In this document: positions 33,950 through 43,809 of the stretch, piece by piece
Layout of the letters: each line of letters begins with the position of its first letter
Numbering within the stretch: position 1 is the stretch's first letter
Source of the DNA: Actinomycetota bacterium
GTDB taxonomy: Bacteria > Actinomycetota > Acidimicrobiia > Acidimicrobiales > Ilumatobacteraceae
Length of the DNA: 64,000 bases
Direction: 5' to 3'
NCBI GenBank assembly: GCA_030645495.1
Contig: JAUSLV010000019.1
Location: 62,001-126,000 of the forward strand
Position numbers and translations under genes: made by a program
Notes under the pieces: generated by a model
Database searches by the model: none
Told to the model about the DNA's origin: nothing
The model's input: only the letters and a program-made list of their open reading frames with translations

Positions 33950-34669
33950 ATGATGACCACTCTCAGTATTCGCCGCAGCGGCGCTGCACTCGGCGTCACC
34001 GTGCTCGCCGCCGCCACGCTGTTCGGTACCGCCCACGCCAAGCCGGCCGAGCCGACCGGGATCGATCGCGTCGACTTCGCAGCCGCCCACCACACCACGT
34101 ACTCCCACTGGACCGGTGGCGGCAACTACGGCGACGGCAGCAATGCCTACGTGCGTGAAGAACTCGAATCCACCGACTTCCAGTGCTACGACATCGTCAG
34201 CTACTTCCTCAAGTTCGAGGGCAACGGTGGTGGTGGCGCCGTCACCACGAGTTGGGTGATCGAGTTCGATTACGCCACCACCGGCCAGGACGGTGTGGCC
34301 CTCGTTCCCATGATCTCGCCGTGGCACCTCCTGCTCAACACCGACGACAGCCAGTACAACGACCCCGACGGCGACGCCGTGCTGAGCGCGGCCGTCGACA
34401 CGCTCGTCAAGGAGAGCCCGTCGAAGGCGGTCGAGAAGTACTCGTCAGGCATCACTCAGGTCACGTTCGACGTGTCGGGCGTGAACCCCGGCGACTTCAT
34501 CGTGGTGCGCCTCGATGCCCGCATCGAGTGCGACTACCCCTCCACGCCCACCGGCAACCTGTTGGTGAAGGCTGCCAGCGGCAGCATCGGCAACTCGGCG
34601 ATCAACGTCGGCGAGCAGACCGTGCCGTTGAAGGTGCGCGGCGACTTTACTCAGAACCCGCCCAGCTGA
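33950..34669 (+). CDS. Secreted protein, unknown
   Basis: A 239-residue protein with a signal peptide (residues 1-31, cleavage after TAHA) and a mature domain rich in beta-forming, Gly, Asp and Asn residues (HWTGGGNYGDGSNAYV, FEGNGGGGAVTTSWVIEFDY). Two cysteines (QCYD and ECDY) could form a disulfide. No enzyme motif. Two adjacent ATG codons at 33950 and 33953 are both possible. It lies between the two arr copies on the opposite strand. I do not recognise the family. Confidence 0.65.
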   Translation: MMTTLSIRRSGAALGVTVLAAATLFGTAHAKPAEPTGIDRVDFAAAHHTTYSHWTGGGNYGDGSNAYVREELESTDFQCYDIVSYFLKFEGNGGGGAVTTSWVIEFDYATTGQDGVALVPMISPWHLLLNTDDSQYNDPDGDAVLSAAVDTLVKESPSKAVEKYSSGITQVTFDVSGVNPGDFIVVRLDARIECDYPSTPTGNLLVKAASGSIGNSAINVGEQTVPLKVRGDFTQNPPS

Positions 34670-34714
34670 TCCCTCATGTGTTCGCGGCCGACGGGGCCAT
34701 CCACGACCGCCGCC

Positions 34715-35123
34715 TCAGTCGTCGATGGCCTCCAGGCCTTGGGCGCGCATCCGCTCCACCATCTCTTTCATGGTCTGCAGCACGTCGGAGGCGTGGTCTT
34801 CCCACTCGGCCACTTCGCCCACCACGCGCTGCGGGTGCTTCGAAGCGGTACGACTTGGTGGGGTTGCCGGGGAACTTCTTGTCGGTGAGGTTGGGGTCGT
34901 GCTCGATGGGTCCGGTGGGCTCGACCACGTAGATGCGGCCCGGACCATCGCCTTCGGCCAGCTCGGCGCCCCAGATCGCCGCATCCATGCTGGCCGCGAG
35001 GTACACGTTGTTGGCGACTCGGCCGCTGCCGAAGTTCGAGCGGTAGCCGGGCGTGATCAGGTCGCCGATCCGCAAACGTGCCCGGGTGCCGTGGAAGTAC
35101 GGCGGCGGTGCGATCTCGTGCGT
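34715..35123 (-). pseudogene. Second Arr copy, frameshifted
   Basis: Reads as Arr from MTHEIAPPPYFHGTRARLRI to FPGNPTKSYR, then leaves frame: compared with the intact copy there is one extra base in the run at about 34842-34844 (CGCTTCGAAG here against CGCACGAAG). The C-terminal third (KHPQRVVGEVAEWEDHASDV, then LQTMKEMVERMRAQGLEAIDD) continues intact in the next frame up to its natural stop at 34715. His and Tyr catalytic residues are present in the first part. Either a young pseudogene or a sequencing error in an otherwise active gene; the clean C-terminus allows both. Confidence 0.8.
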
Positions 35124-35136
35124 CATCAGCGCTCCT

Positions 35137-35532
35137 TCAGCGCTGCTTGCCGGCGGCGAACAGCTCGACGGCCTTGGCGATGCGTCGCTGGCGGGTGTCG
35201 TCGGTCTTGGCGCCGTTGATGGTGTCGACGTGGTAGCGCTGCAGGCTGTTCGACAAGGCATCGAAGAACGGGCGCACACCACCGGCGGCCAGCGCGGCGG
35301 CGAAGTCGGCGGGCATGTGCACGGCACGCGGCCCCTCCGCAACCGTCAGCCTCACCGTGATCGCATCGCCGGCCTGCAACCCGGTCTCCTTGCGGGTCGC
35401 GGCGTTCACCGGGATCAGCGACATGCCGGCCATCACGCCGACCGTCGTCCGAAAGAGGTGACCATTGACATCGACCGACACAGCCGGGCGCTGGCCCGCG
35501 CCGTTCGTGGAAAACCTGATGGGCGCGGCCAT
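35137..35532 (-). CDS. DUF1905/YdeI-like domain protein
   Basis: A 131-residue protein: the N-terminal DUF1905 barrel (DVNGHLFRTTVGVMAGMSLI, NAATRKETGLQAGDAITVRLTV) is followed by the YdeI/OmpD-associated helical part (ALSNSLQRYHVDTINGAKTD, TRQRRIAKAVELFAAGK). The ATG at 35532 gives a normal length; the longer frame runs into mutM. It ends 14 bases before the frameshifted arr start and follows mutM by 19 bases. Biochemical role unknown. Confidence 0.75.
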   Translation of the reverse strand: MAAPIRFSTNGAGQRPAVSVDVNGHLFRTTVGVMAGMSLIPVNAATRKETGLQAGDAITVRLTVAEGPRAVHMPADFAAALAAGGVRPFFDALSNSLQRYHVDTINGAKTDDTRQRRIAKAVELFAAGKQR

Positions 35533-35551
35533 GGGCGCCAAGAGTACGCGA

Positions 35552-36394
35552 CTACTTCTGGCAGCGGGGGCAGAAGTGGGTGCCGCGGCCACCAAAGGCC
35601 ACCTTGCGGATGTCGGCCTTGCCGCAGGTGATGCAGCGCTGCCCCGCCCGGTCGTAGACGCGGTGCGACAGCTGGAACCAGCCGCCCACGCCGTCCACGC
35701 CCACGTACTGCGTGTCGGCCAAGGTGCTTCCGCCGGCCTCGATCGCGTCGTTCAGCACCTGCAGGATCGCCTCGTGCAGGCGAGTGATCTCCCGCGGCGT
35801 CACCCGGTCGGAGGGCCGGTCGTGGCGCACCCCGGCGAGGTGCAGGCTCTCGTCGCAGTAGATGTTGCCGATGCCGGCGATCACGTGCTGATCGAGCAGC
35901 AGCGCCTTGATCTGACGCGACCGGCAGCGCAGTAGCGCGGCGAGTTGCGCCCGCGACAGGCCGTCGGCAATCGGGTCGATGCCCATCTTCGCCAGCTCGG
36001 GCATCTCCACTGCCGTGTTGGTCGGGTCGAACACCACCACCTCACCGAACGTGCGCGGGTCCACGAACCACAGCTCTTGCGCCGGAGTGCCGGCCAGGTG
36101 CAGCACCACGTGCGTGTGCGGCGGACGCTCCTCCCCGGCGGCAGCCACCAGCAGGCGGCCGCTCATCCGCAGGTGCACCATCAGCTCGTCGCCGGTGTCG
36201 AGCGGGCACAGCAGGTATTTGCCCCGGCGTTGCACCGACACGATCGTCGCGCCGGTGAGGCCGTCGATCACCGCTTGGCGCGACGTGCGCCGCACGCTGC
36301 GCTCGCGCCCCACCTCCACCCGGTCGATGCGCCGCCCGACCACCTGCGCCTGCAGGCCGCGGCGAACGGTCTCCACCTCGGGCAGTTCGGGCAT
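35552..36394 (-). CDS. mutM: Formamidopyrimidine-DNA glycosylase
   Basis: A 280-residue base-excision repair enzyme that removes 8-oxoguanine and nicks the strand. The obligatory N-terminal PELPEVETVRRGL (Pro nucleophile after Met removal, Glu), the MVHLRMSGRL loop, GIGNIYCDE and the C-terminal zinc finger CITCGK...FCPRCQ are all present. In relatives it is next to rnc, as here (11 bases). Confidence 0.96.
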   Translation of the reverse strand: MPELPEVETVRRGLQAQVVGRRIDRVEVGRERSVRRTSRQAVIDGLTGATIVSVQRRGKYLLCPLDTGDELMVHLRMSGRLLVAAAGEERPPHTHVVLHLAGTPAQELWFVDPRTFGEVVVFDPTNTAVEMPELAKMGIDPIADGLSRAQLAALLRCRSRQIKALLLDQHVIAGIGNIYCDESLHLAGVRHDRPSDRVTPREITRLHEAILQVLNDAIEAGGSTLADTQYVGVDGVGGWFQLSHRVYDRAGQRCITCGKADIRKVAFGGRGTHFCPRCQK

Positions 36395-36405
36395 GGCCGG
36401 CGCCC

Positions 36406-37116
36406 TCAGCCCGCGGCGGCAGCGTTGGACAGCGCCATCCAGGCCTGCTCGGCGGCGGCCTGCTCGGCGATCTTCTTCGAGCGGCCCTCACCCTTGCCCA
36501 TCGGCGCGCCGGCCACGATCACGGTGGCGAAGAACTGCTTCTGATGGTCGGGGCCGGTATCGCTGATCACGTACACCGGGGCGGTGTCATGCAGCCGGGC
36601 GGTCAACTCTTGCAGCACGGTCTTGTAGTCCAGTCGGTCGAGCCGTTGGGCCGCACCCGACATCCGGCCGGCGAACAGCCGCTCGATCAACTCGAACGCC
36701 GCAGCGGCCCCACCGTCGATGTAGACCGCACCGAGCACGGCCTCGAGTGCGTCGCTGAGGATTGAGGGCTTGGTGCGTCCGCCGGCAGCATCTTCGCCCT
36801 TCCCCAGCAGCAGGCACTCGCCGATGCCGATCTCCTGGGCAACCTCGGCCAGTGTCGACGCGTTCACCACGCTCTTGCGCAGGTCGGTGAGCTTGCCCTC
36901 GGCGAGTTCGTCGTGGCGGGCGTAGGCGAGGTCGGCGATCACCCACCCCAACACCGCGTCTCCCAGGAACTCGAGCCGCTCGTTGCTGGGCTCGCCACCC
37001 ACCTCGGCACACCAGCTGCGATGCGCGAAGGCGCGCCGCAGCAGGGCCGGATCCTTGAACTCGTGGCCGAGGCGCCGCCGGAACTCGGTGAGGTCGGGTT
37101 CGGGCCGTGCGGGAAT
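36406..37116 (-). CDS. rnc: Ribonuclease III (probable ATT start)
   Basis: A 236-residue double-strand RNA endonuclease when read from 37116. The endonuclease domain has RLGHEFKDPALLRRAFAHRS, the signature NERLEFLGDAVLG and the acidic DALEAVLGAVYIDGG; a dsRNA-binding domain follows (DYKTVLQELTARLHDT, GEGRSKKIAEQAAAEQAW). There is no ATG, GTG or TTG between an upstream in-frame stop and a GTG at codon 39 that would delete the first helices. ATT at 37116, one base after the acpP stop and 8 bases after an AAGGG sequence, is the best start and would be coupled to acpP. It processes rRNA precursors. Confidence 0.85.
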   Translation of the reverse strand: MPARPEPDLTEFRRRLGHEFKDPALLRRAFAHRSWCAEVGGEPSNERLEFLGDAVLGWVIADLAYARHDELAEGKLTDLRKSVVNASTLAEVAQEIGIGECLLLGKGEDAAGGRTKPSILSDALEAVLGAVYIDGGAAAAFELIERLFAGRMSGAAQRLDRLDYKTVLQELTARLHDTAPVYVISDTGPDHQKQFFATVIVAGAPMGKGEGRSKKIAEQAAAEQAWMALSNAAAAG

Positions 37117-37117
37117 G

Positions 37118-37414
37118 TCAGTTGCCCTTGACGCGCTCGAACACGTAGTCGACCGCGTCGCGCACGGTCTTCAGGTCGACGAGGTCTTCGTCCTCGATGC
37201 GGAAGCCCACCGAACGCTCGGCGAGGTCTTCCTCGAGGGCCTCGACCAACTCGATCAGCGCGAGCGAGTCGGCATCGAGGTCGTCGACGAACGACTGACC
37301 CTCGGAGATGGTGGACGGATCGATCTCGAGGATGTCGGCCAGGTTGGCACGGACGATCTCGAACACGCCTTCGCGGTCGAGAGGGCCTTGTTCGACATGG
37401 GTTTCAGCAGGCAC
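37118..37414 (-). CDS. acpP: Acyl carrier protein
   Basis: A 98-residue acidic four-helix protein. The phosphopantetheine Ser lies in DDLDADSLALIELVEALEE; the preceding helix (VFEIVRANLADILEID) and the closing FRIEDEDLVDLKTVRDAVDYV are typical. An N-terminal extension of about 12 residues precedes helix 1. GTG start with GGAG 7 bases upstream. It carries growing fatty acids and lies between plsX and rnc. Confidence 0.92.
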   Translation of the reverse strand: MPAETHVEQGPLDREGVFEIVRANLADILEIDPSTISEGQSFVDDLDADSLALIELVEALEEDLAERSVGFRIEDEDLVDLKTVRDAVDYVFERVKGN

Positions 37415-37466
37415 TGCGGTACTCCGGAGGAAGTGGGTGCCACGTCGTGTGGCAAGCAGGTGCAGG

Positions 37467-38438
37467 CTACTCGGATGTGGCGAAGGCTGCCGTGATCTCG
37501 GCGACCAGCCCGCTACGTGCCATCTCGTCGGCCAGCTTGATCGCGTTCAGCATCGCCTTCTCGCCCGACGAGCCGTGGCTGATGATGCAAATGCCATCCA
37601 CGCCCAGCAGCACCGCTCCGCCGTATGTGTCGGGGCTCATCTGTGCGTGCAGTGGCAACAACGCGGGCAACAGCGCGTCGGCGTGCGGCTTGTACTGCGG
37701 TTCGCTGCCGAACGCGGCCAGCAAGGCGTTGAACAGCGTCTTCAGCCCACCCTCGAGCGTCTTGAGGGCGACATTGCCGGTGAACCCGTCGGTGACGATC
37801 ACGTCGGCGGTCTTCAGCATCAGGTCGCGGCCCTCGACATTGCCGATGAAGTTGATGCCGGAGGTGTTGGAGAGCAGTTCGAACGCCTCTTTGCGCAGCG
37901 TGTCGCCCTTGCCCGGCTCTTCACCGATGGACAACAGCCCAACCTTGGGCGCCTGCACGCCGAAGCGCTGACGAGCGTAGATGCTGCCCATCAGGGCGAA
38001 CTGACCCAACCACTCGACCTGCACCTCGGCATTGGCACCCGAATCCAGCAGGATGTTGGGGTGATCGCCGGGTACCGGGATCACGGTGGCGATCGCCGGG
38101 CGGTTGACGTTGCGGATGCGGCCCATGCGCAGCAGCGCCGAGGCCATCGTGGCGCCGGTGTTGCCGGCCGACACCATCGCACTGGCCTTGCCGTCGCGCA
38201 CCGCCTCGGCGGCGCGCACGAGCGTGCTGTCCTTCTTGCGCCGCACACCCTGCGCCGCGTCGTCATCCATGGCGATGACTTCGGACGCGTGGATCAGCGG
38301 GAGATCGCCACAACCATCGAGCCCCTCGGGCCCGACGAGCACCACGGAGATGCCTAGCGCAGCGGCGGCGTGAGCACCGGCGAGAATCTCGCCCGGAGCC
38401 TTGTCGCCACCCATCGCATCGACGGCGATCGGCAGCAT
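37467..38438 (-). CDS. plsX: Phosphate acyltransferase PlsX
   Basis: A 323-residue enzyme that converts acyl-ACP to acyl-phosphate for phospholipid synthesis. IAVDAMGGDKAPGEILAGA, VSAGNTGATMASALL, LLDSGANAE, LLSIGEEPGKG, VIVTDGFTGNVALKTLEG and YGGAVLLGVDGICIISHG are all hallmark motifs. The ATG at 38438 is chosen because the conserved first strand starts there. It lies just upstream of acpP, which supplies its substrate. Confidence 0.95.
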   Translation of the reverse strand: MLPIAVDAMGGDKAPGEILAGAHAAAALGISVVLVGPEGLDGCGDLPLIHASEVIAMDDDAAQGVRRKKDSTLVRAAEAVRDGKASAMVSAGNTGATMASALLRMGRIRNVNRPAIATVIPVPGDHPNILLDSGANAEVQVEWLGQFALMGSIYARQRFGVQAPKVGLLSIGEEPGKGDTLRKEAFELLSNTSGINFIGNVEGRDLMLKTADVIVTDGFTGNVALKTLEGGLKTLFNALLAAFGSEPQYKPHADALLPALLPLHAQMSPDTYGGAVLLGVDGICIISHGSSGEKAMLNAIKLADEMARSGLVAEITAAFATSE

Positions 38439-38451
38439 GGCGGTTACCGGC

Positions 38452-38631
38452 TCAGCCGACTTCGATGGCGACGCGGTCCTTGTACCAGCCGCAGCTGGGG
38501 CACACCGTGTGCGGCAGCTTGGCCGCGGCGCAACGCGGGCAGACACTGCGCGACGGCGAGCCGAGCTTCCACGCGCCAGCGCGACGGCTGCGCGTCTTCG
38601 ACTTCGACTTCTTCTTCTTGGGAACAGCCAT
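38452..38631 (-). CDS. rpmF: Ribosomal protein bL32
   Basis: A 59-residue protein starting MAVPKKKKSKSKTRSRRAGAW with a complete zinc ribbon (CPRCAAAKLPHTVCPSCGWYKDR). The ATG at 38631 follows a GGGAGT sequence. All four cysteines are kept, so this is the zinc-containing form. It precedes plsX by 13 bases. Confidence 0.95.
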   Translation of the reverse strand: MAVPKKKKSKSKTRSRRAGAWKLGSPSRSVCPRCAAAKLPHTVCPSCGWYKDRVAIEVG

Positions 38632-38730
38632 GTTGACTCCCGGAGTTGGCGGAGGGACGCTCCCTCGGCACACGAGCTATCAGAGGTTAGCGGCGCGGAG
38701 CGGCCGGTTGCTACCTGCCGATGACGCCAC

Positions 38731-39258
38731 TCATTCCGGTGGCAGCAGGTCCTTCAAACCGGCCAGACCGTCCCAGCGGGGGTCTGACGGCAGCACCACG
38801 CACTTACACGGCGTTTCGTTGCGGTTGACGCCGCAGGTGGGGCACAGCCCGGCGCAGTCGGGACGGCACAGCGGGGTGGCAGGCGTGTCGAGCAGCACCA
38901 GCTCGCGCACCAACGGCTGCAGATCGAGCTGGTCGCCCTCCAACTCGAACGCGTCGGGGTCGGTGAGCGTGCGCTGGTACAGCTCGTGCACCTCGCACTC
39001 CAACACTCCCCCGGTGTCGGCCAAGCAACGCCGGCAGGTGCCGTGCCACGGCACCAGCAACCGGCCATCGACGACGATGCCGTCGGTGAGCGACTCGAGG
39101 CGCAGGTGCACCTGCACCGCGTCGCCGTCGTAGAACCGGCTGTCGCCCTCGATCTCGAGGTCGGCGAGCTGCACCGGTAGGTCGAACACCTTCTCGGTGC
39201 CCGGGCGCCGCAACACTTCGGCGGCATTGACGCGCAACACGCTGGCCATCGGGCTCAC
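38731..39258 (-). CDS. DUF177/YceD family protein
   Basis: A 175-residue protein of the YceD family that accompanies rpmF in most bacteria. The central CRRCL motif in WHGTCRRCLADTGG, VHELYQRTLTDPD, and the second cysteine cluster CRPDCAGLCPTCGVNRN are diagnostic. GTG at 39258 overlaps the upstream stop by four bases; ATG at 39249 is an alternative. Family knowledge: linked to 23S rRNA accumulation/ large-subunit assembly; mechanism unclear. Confidence 0.88.
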   Translation of the reverse strand: MSPMASVLRVNAAEVLRRPGTEKVFDLPVQLADLEIEGDSRFYDGDAVQVHLRLESLTDGIVVDGRLLVPWHGTCRRCLADTGGVLECEVHELYQRTLTDPDAFELEGDQLDLQPLVRELVLLDTPATPLCRPDCAGLCPTCGVNRNETPCKCVVLPSDPRWDGLAGLKDLLPPE

Positions 39259-39857
39259 CGATCCTGGTCGAAGAAGCCCTTCGTGAGTTCGTCCTCCTCG
39301 ATGACCGGTTCGACCTCCTTGTGGGCACCGATCGACAGCCGGGCGCGGCCGGCATGCACCGTCTTGCTGAGCTTGTCGAGCAGGATCTCAAAGCTGGCCA
39401 GCCGCTGGTCGAGGAAGTCTTCCGTCTCGTGGTGCAGGCGGCGGGCATCGGATTCGGCCGCCTCGCTGATCTGACGGGCGCGACTCTCGGCGGCGCGCAC
39501 CACTTCGGTGCGTTGCACCATGCGCTCGGCCTGCACGCGGGCGGCTTCGAGCAGCTCGTCGGCTTCGCGGCGGGTCTTGGCCACGAACTCCTGACGCTCC
39601 TTGATCATCCAGCGCGCTTGCCGCATCTCGTCGGGCAGGCGGTGGAGCGTTTCCTCCAACAGCTCGATGATCTCGTCACGGTCGATACGCGGGGAGGACG
39701 ACAACGGCATCGTGGGGGCCTGAGCGATGATGTCGATCGCCCGGCGCAACAGCGTCTCGGCGTCGCCGACATATCCGTTCGTGGCGCGCACGAAGGCATC
39801 GGAGTCGTCGAGGCCATCGTCGTCGTACTCGTCGTCGTACTGGTCGTCGTAGGTCAT
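39255..39857 (-). CDS. DivIVA-like coiled-coil protein
   Basis: A 200-residue acidic protein with an Asp/Tyr-rich N-terminus, then a long predicted coiled coil (about residues 60-165: MIKERQEFVAKTRREADELL, EAARVQAERMVQRTEVVRAA). The position between coaD and DUF177 matches the mycobacterial Rv2927c gene. Role in cell pole organisation or envelope growth is inference from DivIVA-like relatives. It overlaps the DUF177 gene by four bases. Confidence 0.7.
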   Translation of the reverse strand: MTYDDQYDDEYDDDGLDDSDAFVRATNGYVGDAETLLRRAIDIIAQAPTMPLSSSPRIDRDEIIELLEETLHRLPDEMRQARWMIKERQEFVAKTRREADELLEAARVQAERMVQRTEVVRAAESRARQISEAAESDARRLHHETEDFLDQRLASFEILLDKLSKTVHAGRARLSIGAHKEVEPVIEEDELTKGFFDQDR

Positions 39858-39873
39858 TGGTTCTCGGCGTTCC

Positions 39874-40365
39874 TCACGCGTTGCCCTTGGGAGGGAACAG
39901 CTTGGCAAGTTGAGCAGCCACCGGGGCCGGCACCAGCGAGGTGACATCGCCACCGTACTGGGCGATCTCGCGGATGAACCGGCTGCTGATCGACACCAGC
40001 GCGGGCTTGCACGGCAGATACACGGTGCGCACCCCGCTGACGGCGTGGTTGGTGTGCGCCATTTGTTGCTCGACCTCGAAGTCGCCGCCGGTGCGCAGGC
40101 CCTTGACGATGAACGCCGCCTTGATCTGCTTCACCGCATCGACCGCGAGGCCTTCGAAGGCCTGCACCTTCACCGACGGCAGGTAGGAGATGCTCGCGCG
40201 GATCATCTCGTTGCGCTCCTCGAGGTCGAACATGCCCGTGGACTTGCCCGGGTTGTGCATGACGCCCACCACGACCTTGCCGAACAGCGCCACCGATTGC
40301 TCGATGACGTCGATGTGCCCCAGGTGGAGCGGGTCGAAACTGCCGGGGTAGAGAACGATCGCCAT
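39874..40365 (-). CDS. coaD: Phosphopantetheine adenylyltransferase
   Basis: A 163-residue nucleotidyltransferase catalysing the fourth step of coenzyme A synthesis. YPGSFDPLHLGHIDVIEQ contains the nucleotide-binding (H/T)xGH, GLRTGGDFEVEQQMAHTN the substrate region and SISSRFIREIAQYGGDV the second nucleotide motif. It follows rsmD by six bases; TAGCCT overlapping the rsmD stop may give an extra promoter. Confidence 0.95.
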   Translation of the reverse strand: MAIVLYPGSFDPLHLGHIDVIEQSVALFGKVVVGVMHNPGKSTGMFDLEERNEMIRASISYLPSVKVQAFEGLAVDAVKQIKAAFIVKGLRTGGDFEVEQQMAHTNHAVSGVRTVYLPCKPALVSISSRFIREIAQYGGDVTSLVPAPVAAQLAKLFPPKGNA

Positions 40366-40371
40366 CGTGGG

Positions 40372-40890
40372 TCAGGCTAGCCGTTCCAGCAGCGTGACCC
40401 AGGTGCGGCCGTATCTGCGGGCACGCAACTGGGTGTAGCCGTGGTGCGGTTCGACCGGATCGTCGGACTCGGCCACCACCAGGCCGGCGTCGATCTTGTC
40501 GAGCAGGTTGTGCCAGCCGTCGAACTCGTACGGCGGGTCGGCGAAGGCGATGTCGACCCCGCGCATCGCCGGCACCCACGCCAGCACGTCGGTGGCATAG
40601 ACGGCCGCGCGATCATCGAGACCCAAGGCAGCGATGTTGCCGCGCAACGCGTGCAGCGCCGACCGGTCGCGCTCGACGAACAGGCACTTCTCCGCGCCCC
40701 GCGACAGCGCCTCGATACCGAGTGCACCCGAACCCGCGTACAGGTCGGCCACCACCGCACCTTCCACCACACCCATGCTGGTGAGCGAGTTGAACACCGC
40801 CTGACGCACCTTGTCGGTGGTGGGCCGCGTGGTGGTGCCCTCGGGCGTCATCAGCTTGCGTCCGCCGAACTCACCCGAAACGACTCTCAT
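40372..40890 (-). CDS. rsmD: 16S rRNA (guanine966-N2)-methyltransferase
   Basis: A 172-residue SAM-dependent enzyme. MRVVSGEFGGRKLMTPEG and TRPTTDKVRQAVFNSL mark the N-terminus, DLYAGSGALGIEALSRGA the SAM site and IAFADPPYEF the catalytic DPPY. It methylates G966 of 16S rRNA. The ATG at 40890 has TAGTCT 7 bases upstream, overlapping the -10 of the divergent zinc-ribbon gene. Confidence 0.93.
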   Translation of the reverse strand: MRVVSGEFGGRKLMTPEGTTTRPTTDKVRQAVFNSLTSMGVVEGAVVADLYAGSGALGIEALSRGAEKCLFVERDRSALHALRGNIAALGLDDRAAVYATDVLAWVPAMRGVDIAFADPPYEFDGWHNLLDKIDAGLVVAESDDPVEPHHGYTQLRARRYGRTWVTLLERLA

Positions 40891-40896
40891 CCCGGC

Positions 40897-40903
40897 CAGA
40901 CTA
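40897..40903. promoter_or_regulatory. Overlapping divergent -10 elements
   Basis: TAGTCT (minus, 40903-40898) precedes rsmD by 7 bases, and CAGACT (plus, 40897-40902) precedes the GTG at 40910 by 7 bases; the two hexamers share five bases, so the genes probably compete for polymerase. Confidence 0.45.
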
Positions 40904-40909
40904 GGGGCT

Positions 40910-41104
40910 GTGCTGGAACCCGAGGCCACGATCATCTGCATCGACTGTGGCGGGCGCTGCCATCTGCTCACCCCACCGAGGGAGGACGGCGAGTGGCTGC
41001 CGGGCGACATCGTCGCCTACCGCTGCGAAGACTGTCGCGACCGCTGGGACCTCGTGCTGCCCGACGAGGACGAACCCGCCGGCGACGACTCCTGGCCACG
41101 CTGA
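40910..41104 (+). CDS. 64-residue zinc-ribbon protein
   Basis: A small acidic protein with two Cys pairs (CIDCGGRCHL and YRCEDCRDRW) that can coordinate one zinc ion, ending in a Glu/Asp-rich tail. GTG start, chosen because the longer frame runs antisense through rsmD. No family recognised; a regulatory or ribosome-associated role would be speculation. Confidence 0.6.
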   Translation: MLEPEATIICIDCGGRCHLLTPPREDGEWLPGDIVAYRCEDCRDRWDLVLPDEDEPAGDDSWPR

Positions 41105-41227
41105 CCCTCGCCCGCCCCACCCCGCCCCCAGGTCGGGCGCGATTCGACCGTGCCGTTCTGCTCTAGCCCAGCGGGCGGGCACGGCGGAGACTTGGGTTGG
41201 AGAACTGACGTGTCGAAAGGGGCTGCC

Positions 41228-41663
41228 ATGAAGCGCCCGACCAACGTTCGCGGATCAGCGCCCGTCGTGCCGCGGTGGCTCGGGCGAGCGTGGGCCGCCA
41301 GTGCGCCCGAGCATCACGCGGAGGTCCAACGATTCCTCCGATTCAGCAGATCGAAGGGTTCCGGACTCCTGACGGTGCTGGTCTTCCTCGGCGTGCTCGC
41401 GTGCAGTATCGCGTTCCACGTTTCGCGCAACACCGGCTGGCCGGACGGCGGGGACAGCGCATGGATCGGCGGCATCATCGCCGTGGGGTTGTACATCTGG
41501 ATCAACCTCGGCTTCGTAGGGGCCCGCATCGGCCGGAACAGCTATCGCACGGTCGAGGGCTATGTCCTGGGCATCCTGCTCGGACCGCTCGGCTGGCTCG
41601 TCACCCTGTTGCTCCCCCATCGGGTGGTGAGTGCAGCCGCGCCGACACCACTGCCGCCGCCGC

Positions 41664-41674
<11 letters not shown>
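41228..41674 (+). CDS. Membrane protein, unknown
   Basis: A 148-residue protein with about 50 cytoplasmic residues, then three hydrophobic segments (around 51-70, 85-105 and 116-134). The last reads GYVLGILLGPLGWLVTLLLP, a pattern common in small actinobacterial membrane proteins. The ATG at 41228 follows AAAGGGG 7 bases upstream. The 3' end overlaps convergent recG by 11 bases. Confidence 0.6.
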
Positions 41675-43799
<2,125 letters not shown>

Positions 43800-43809
43800 C
43801 GCCAGCGCG

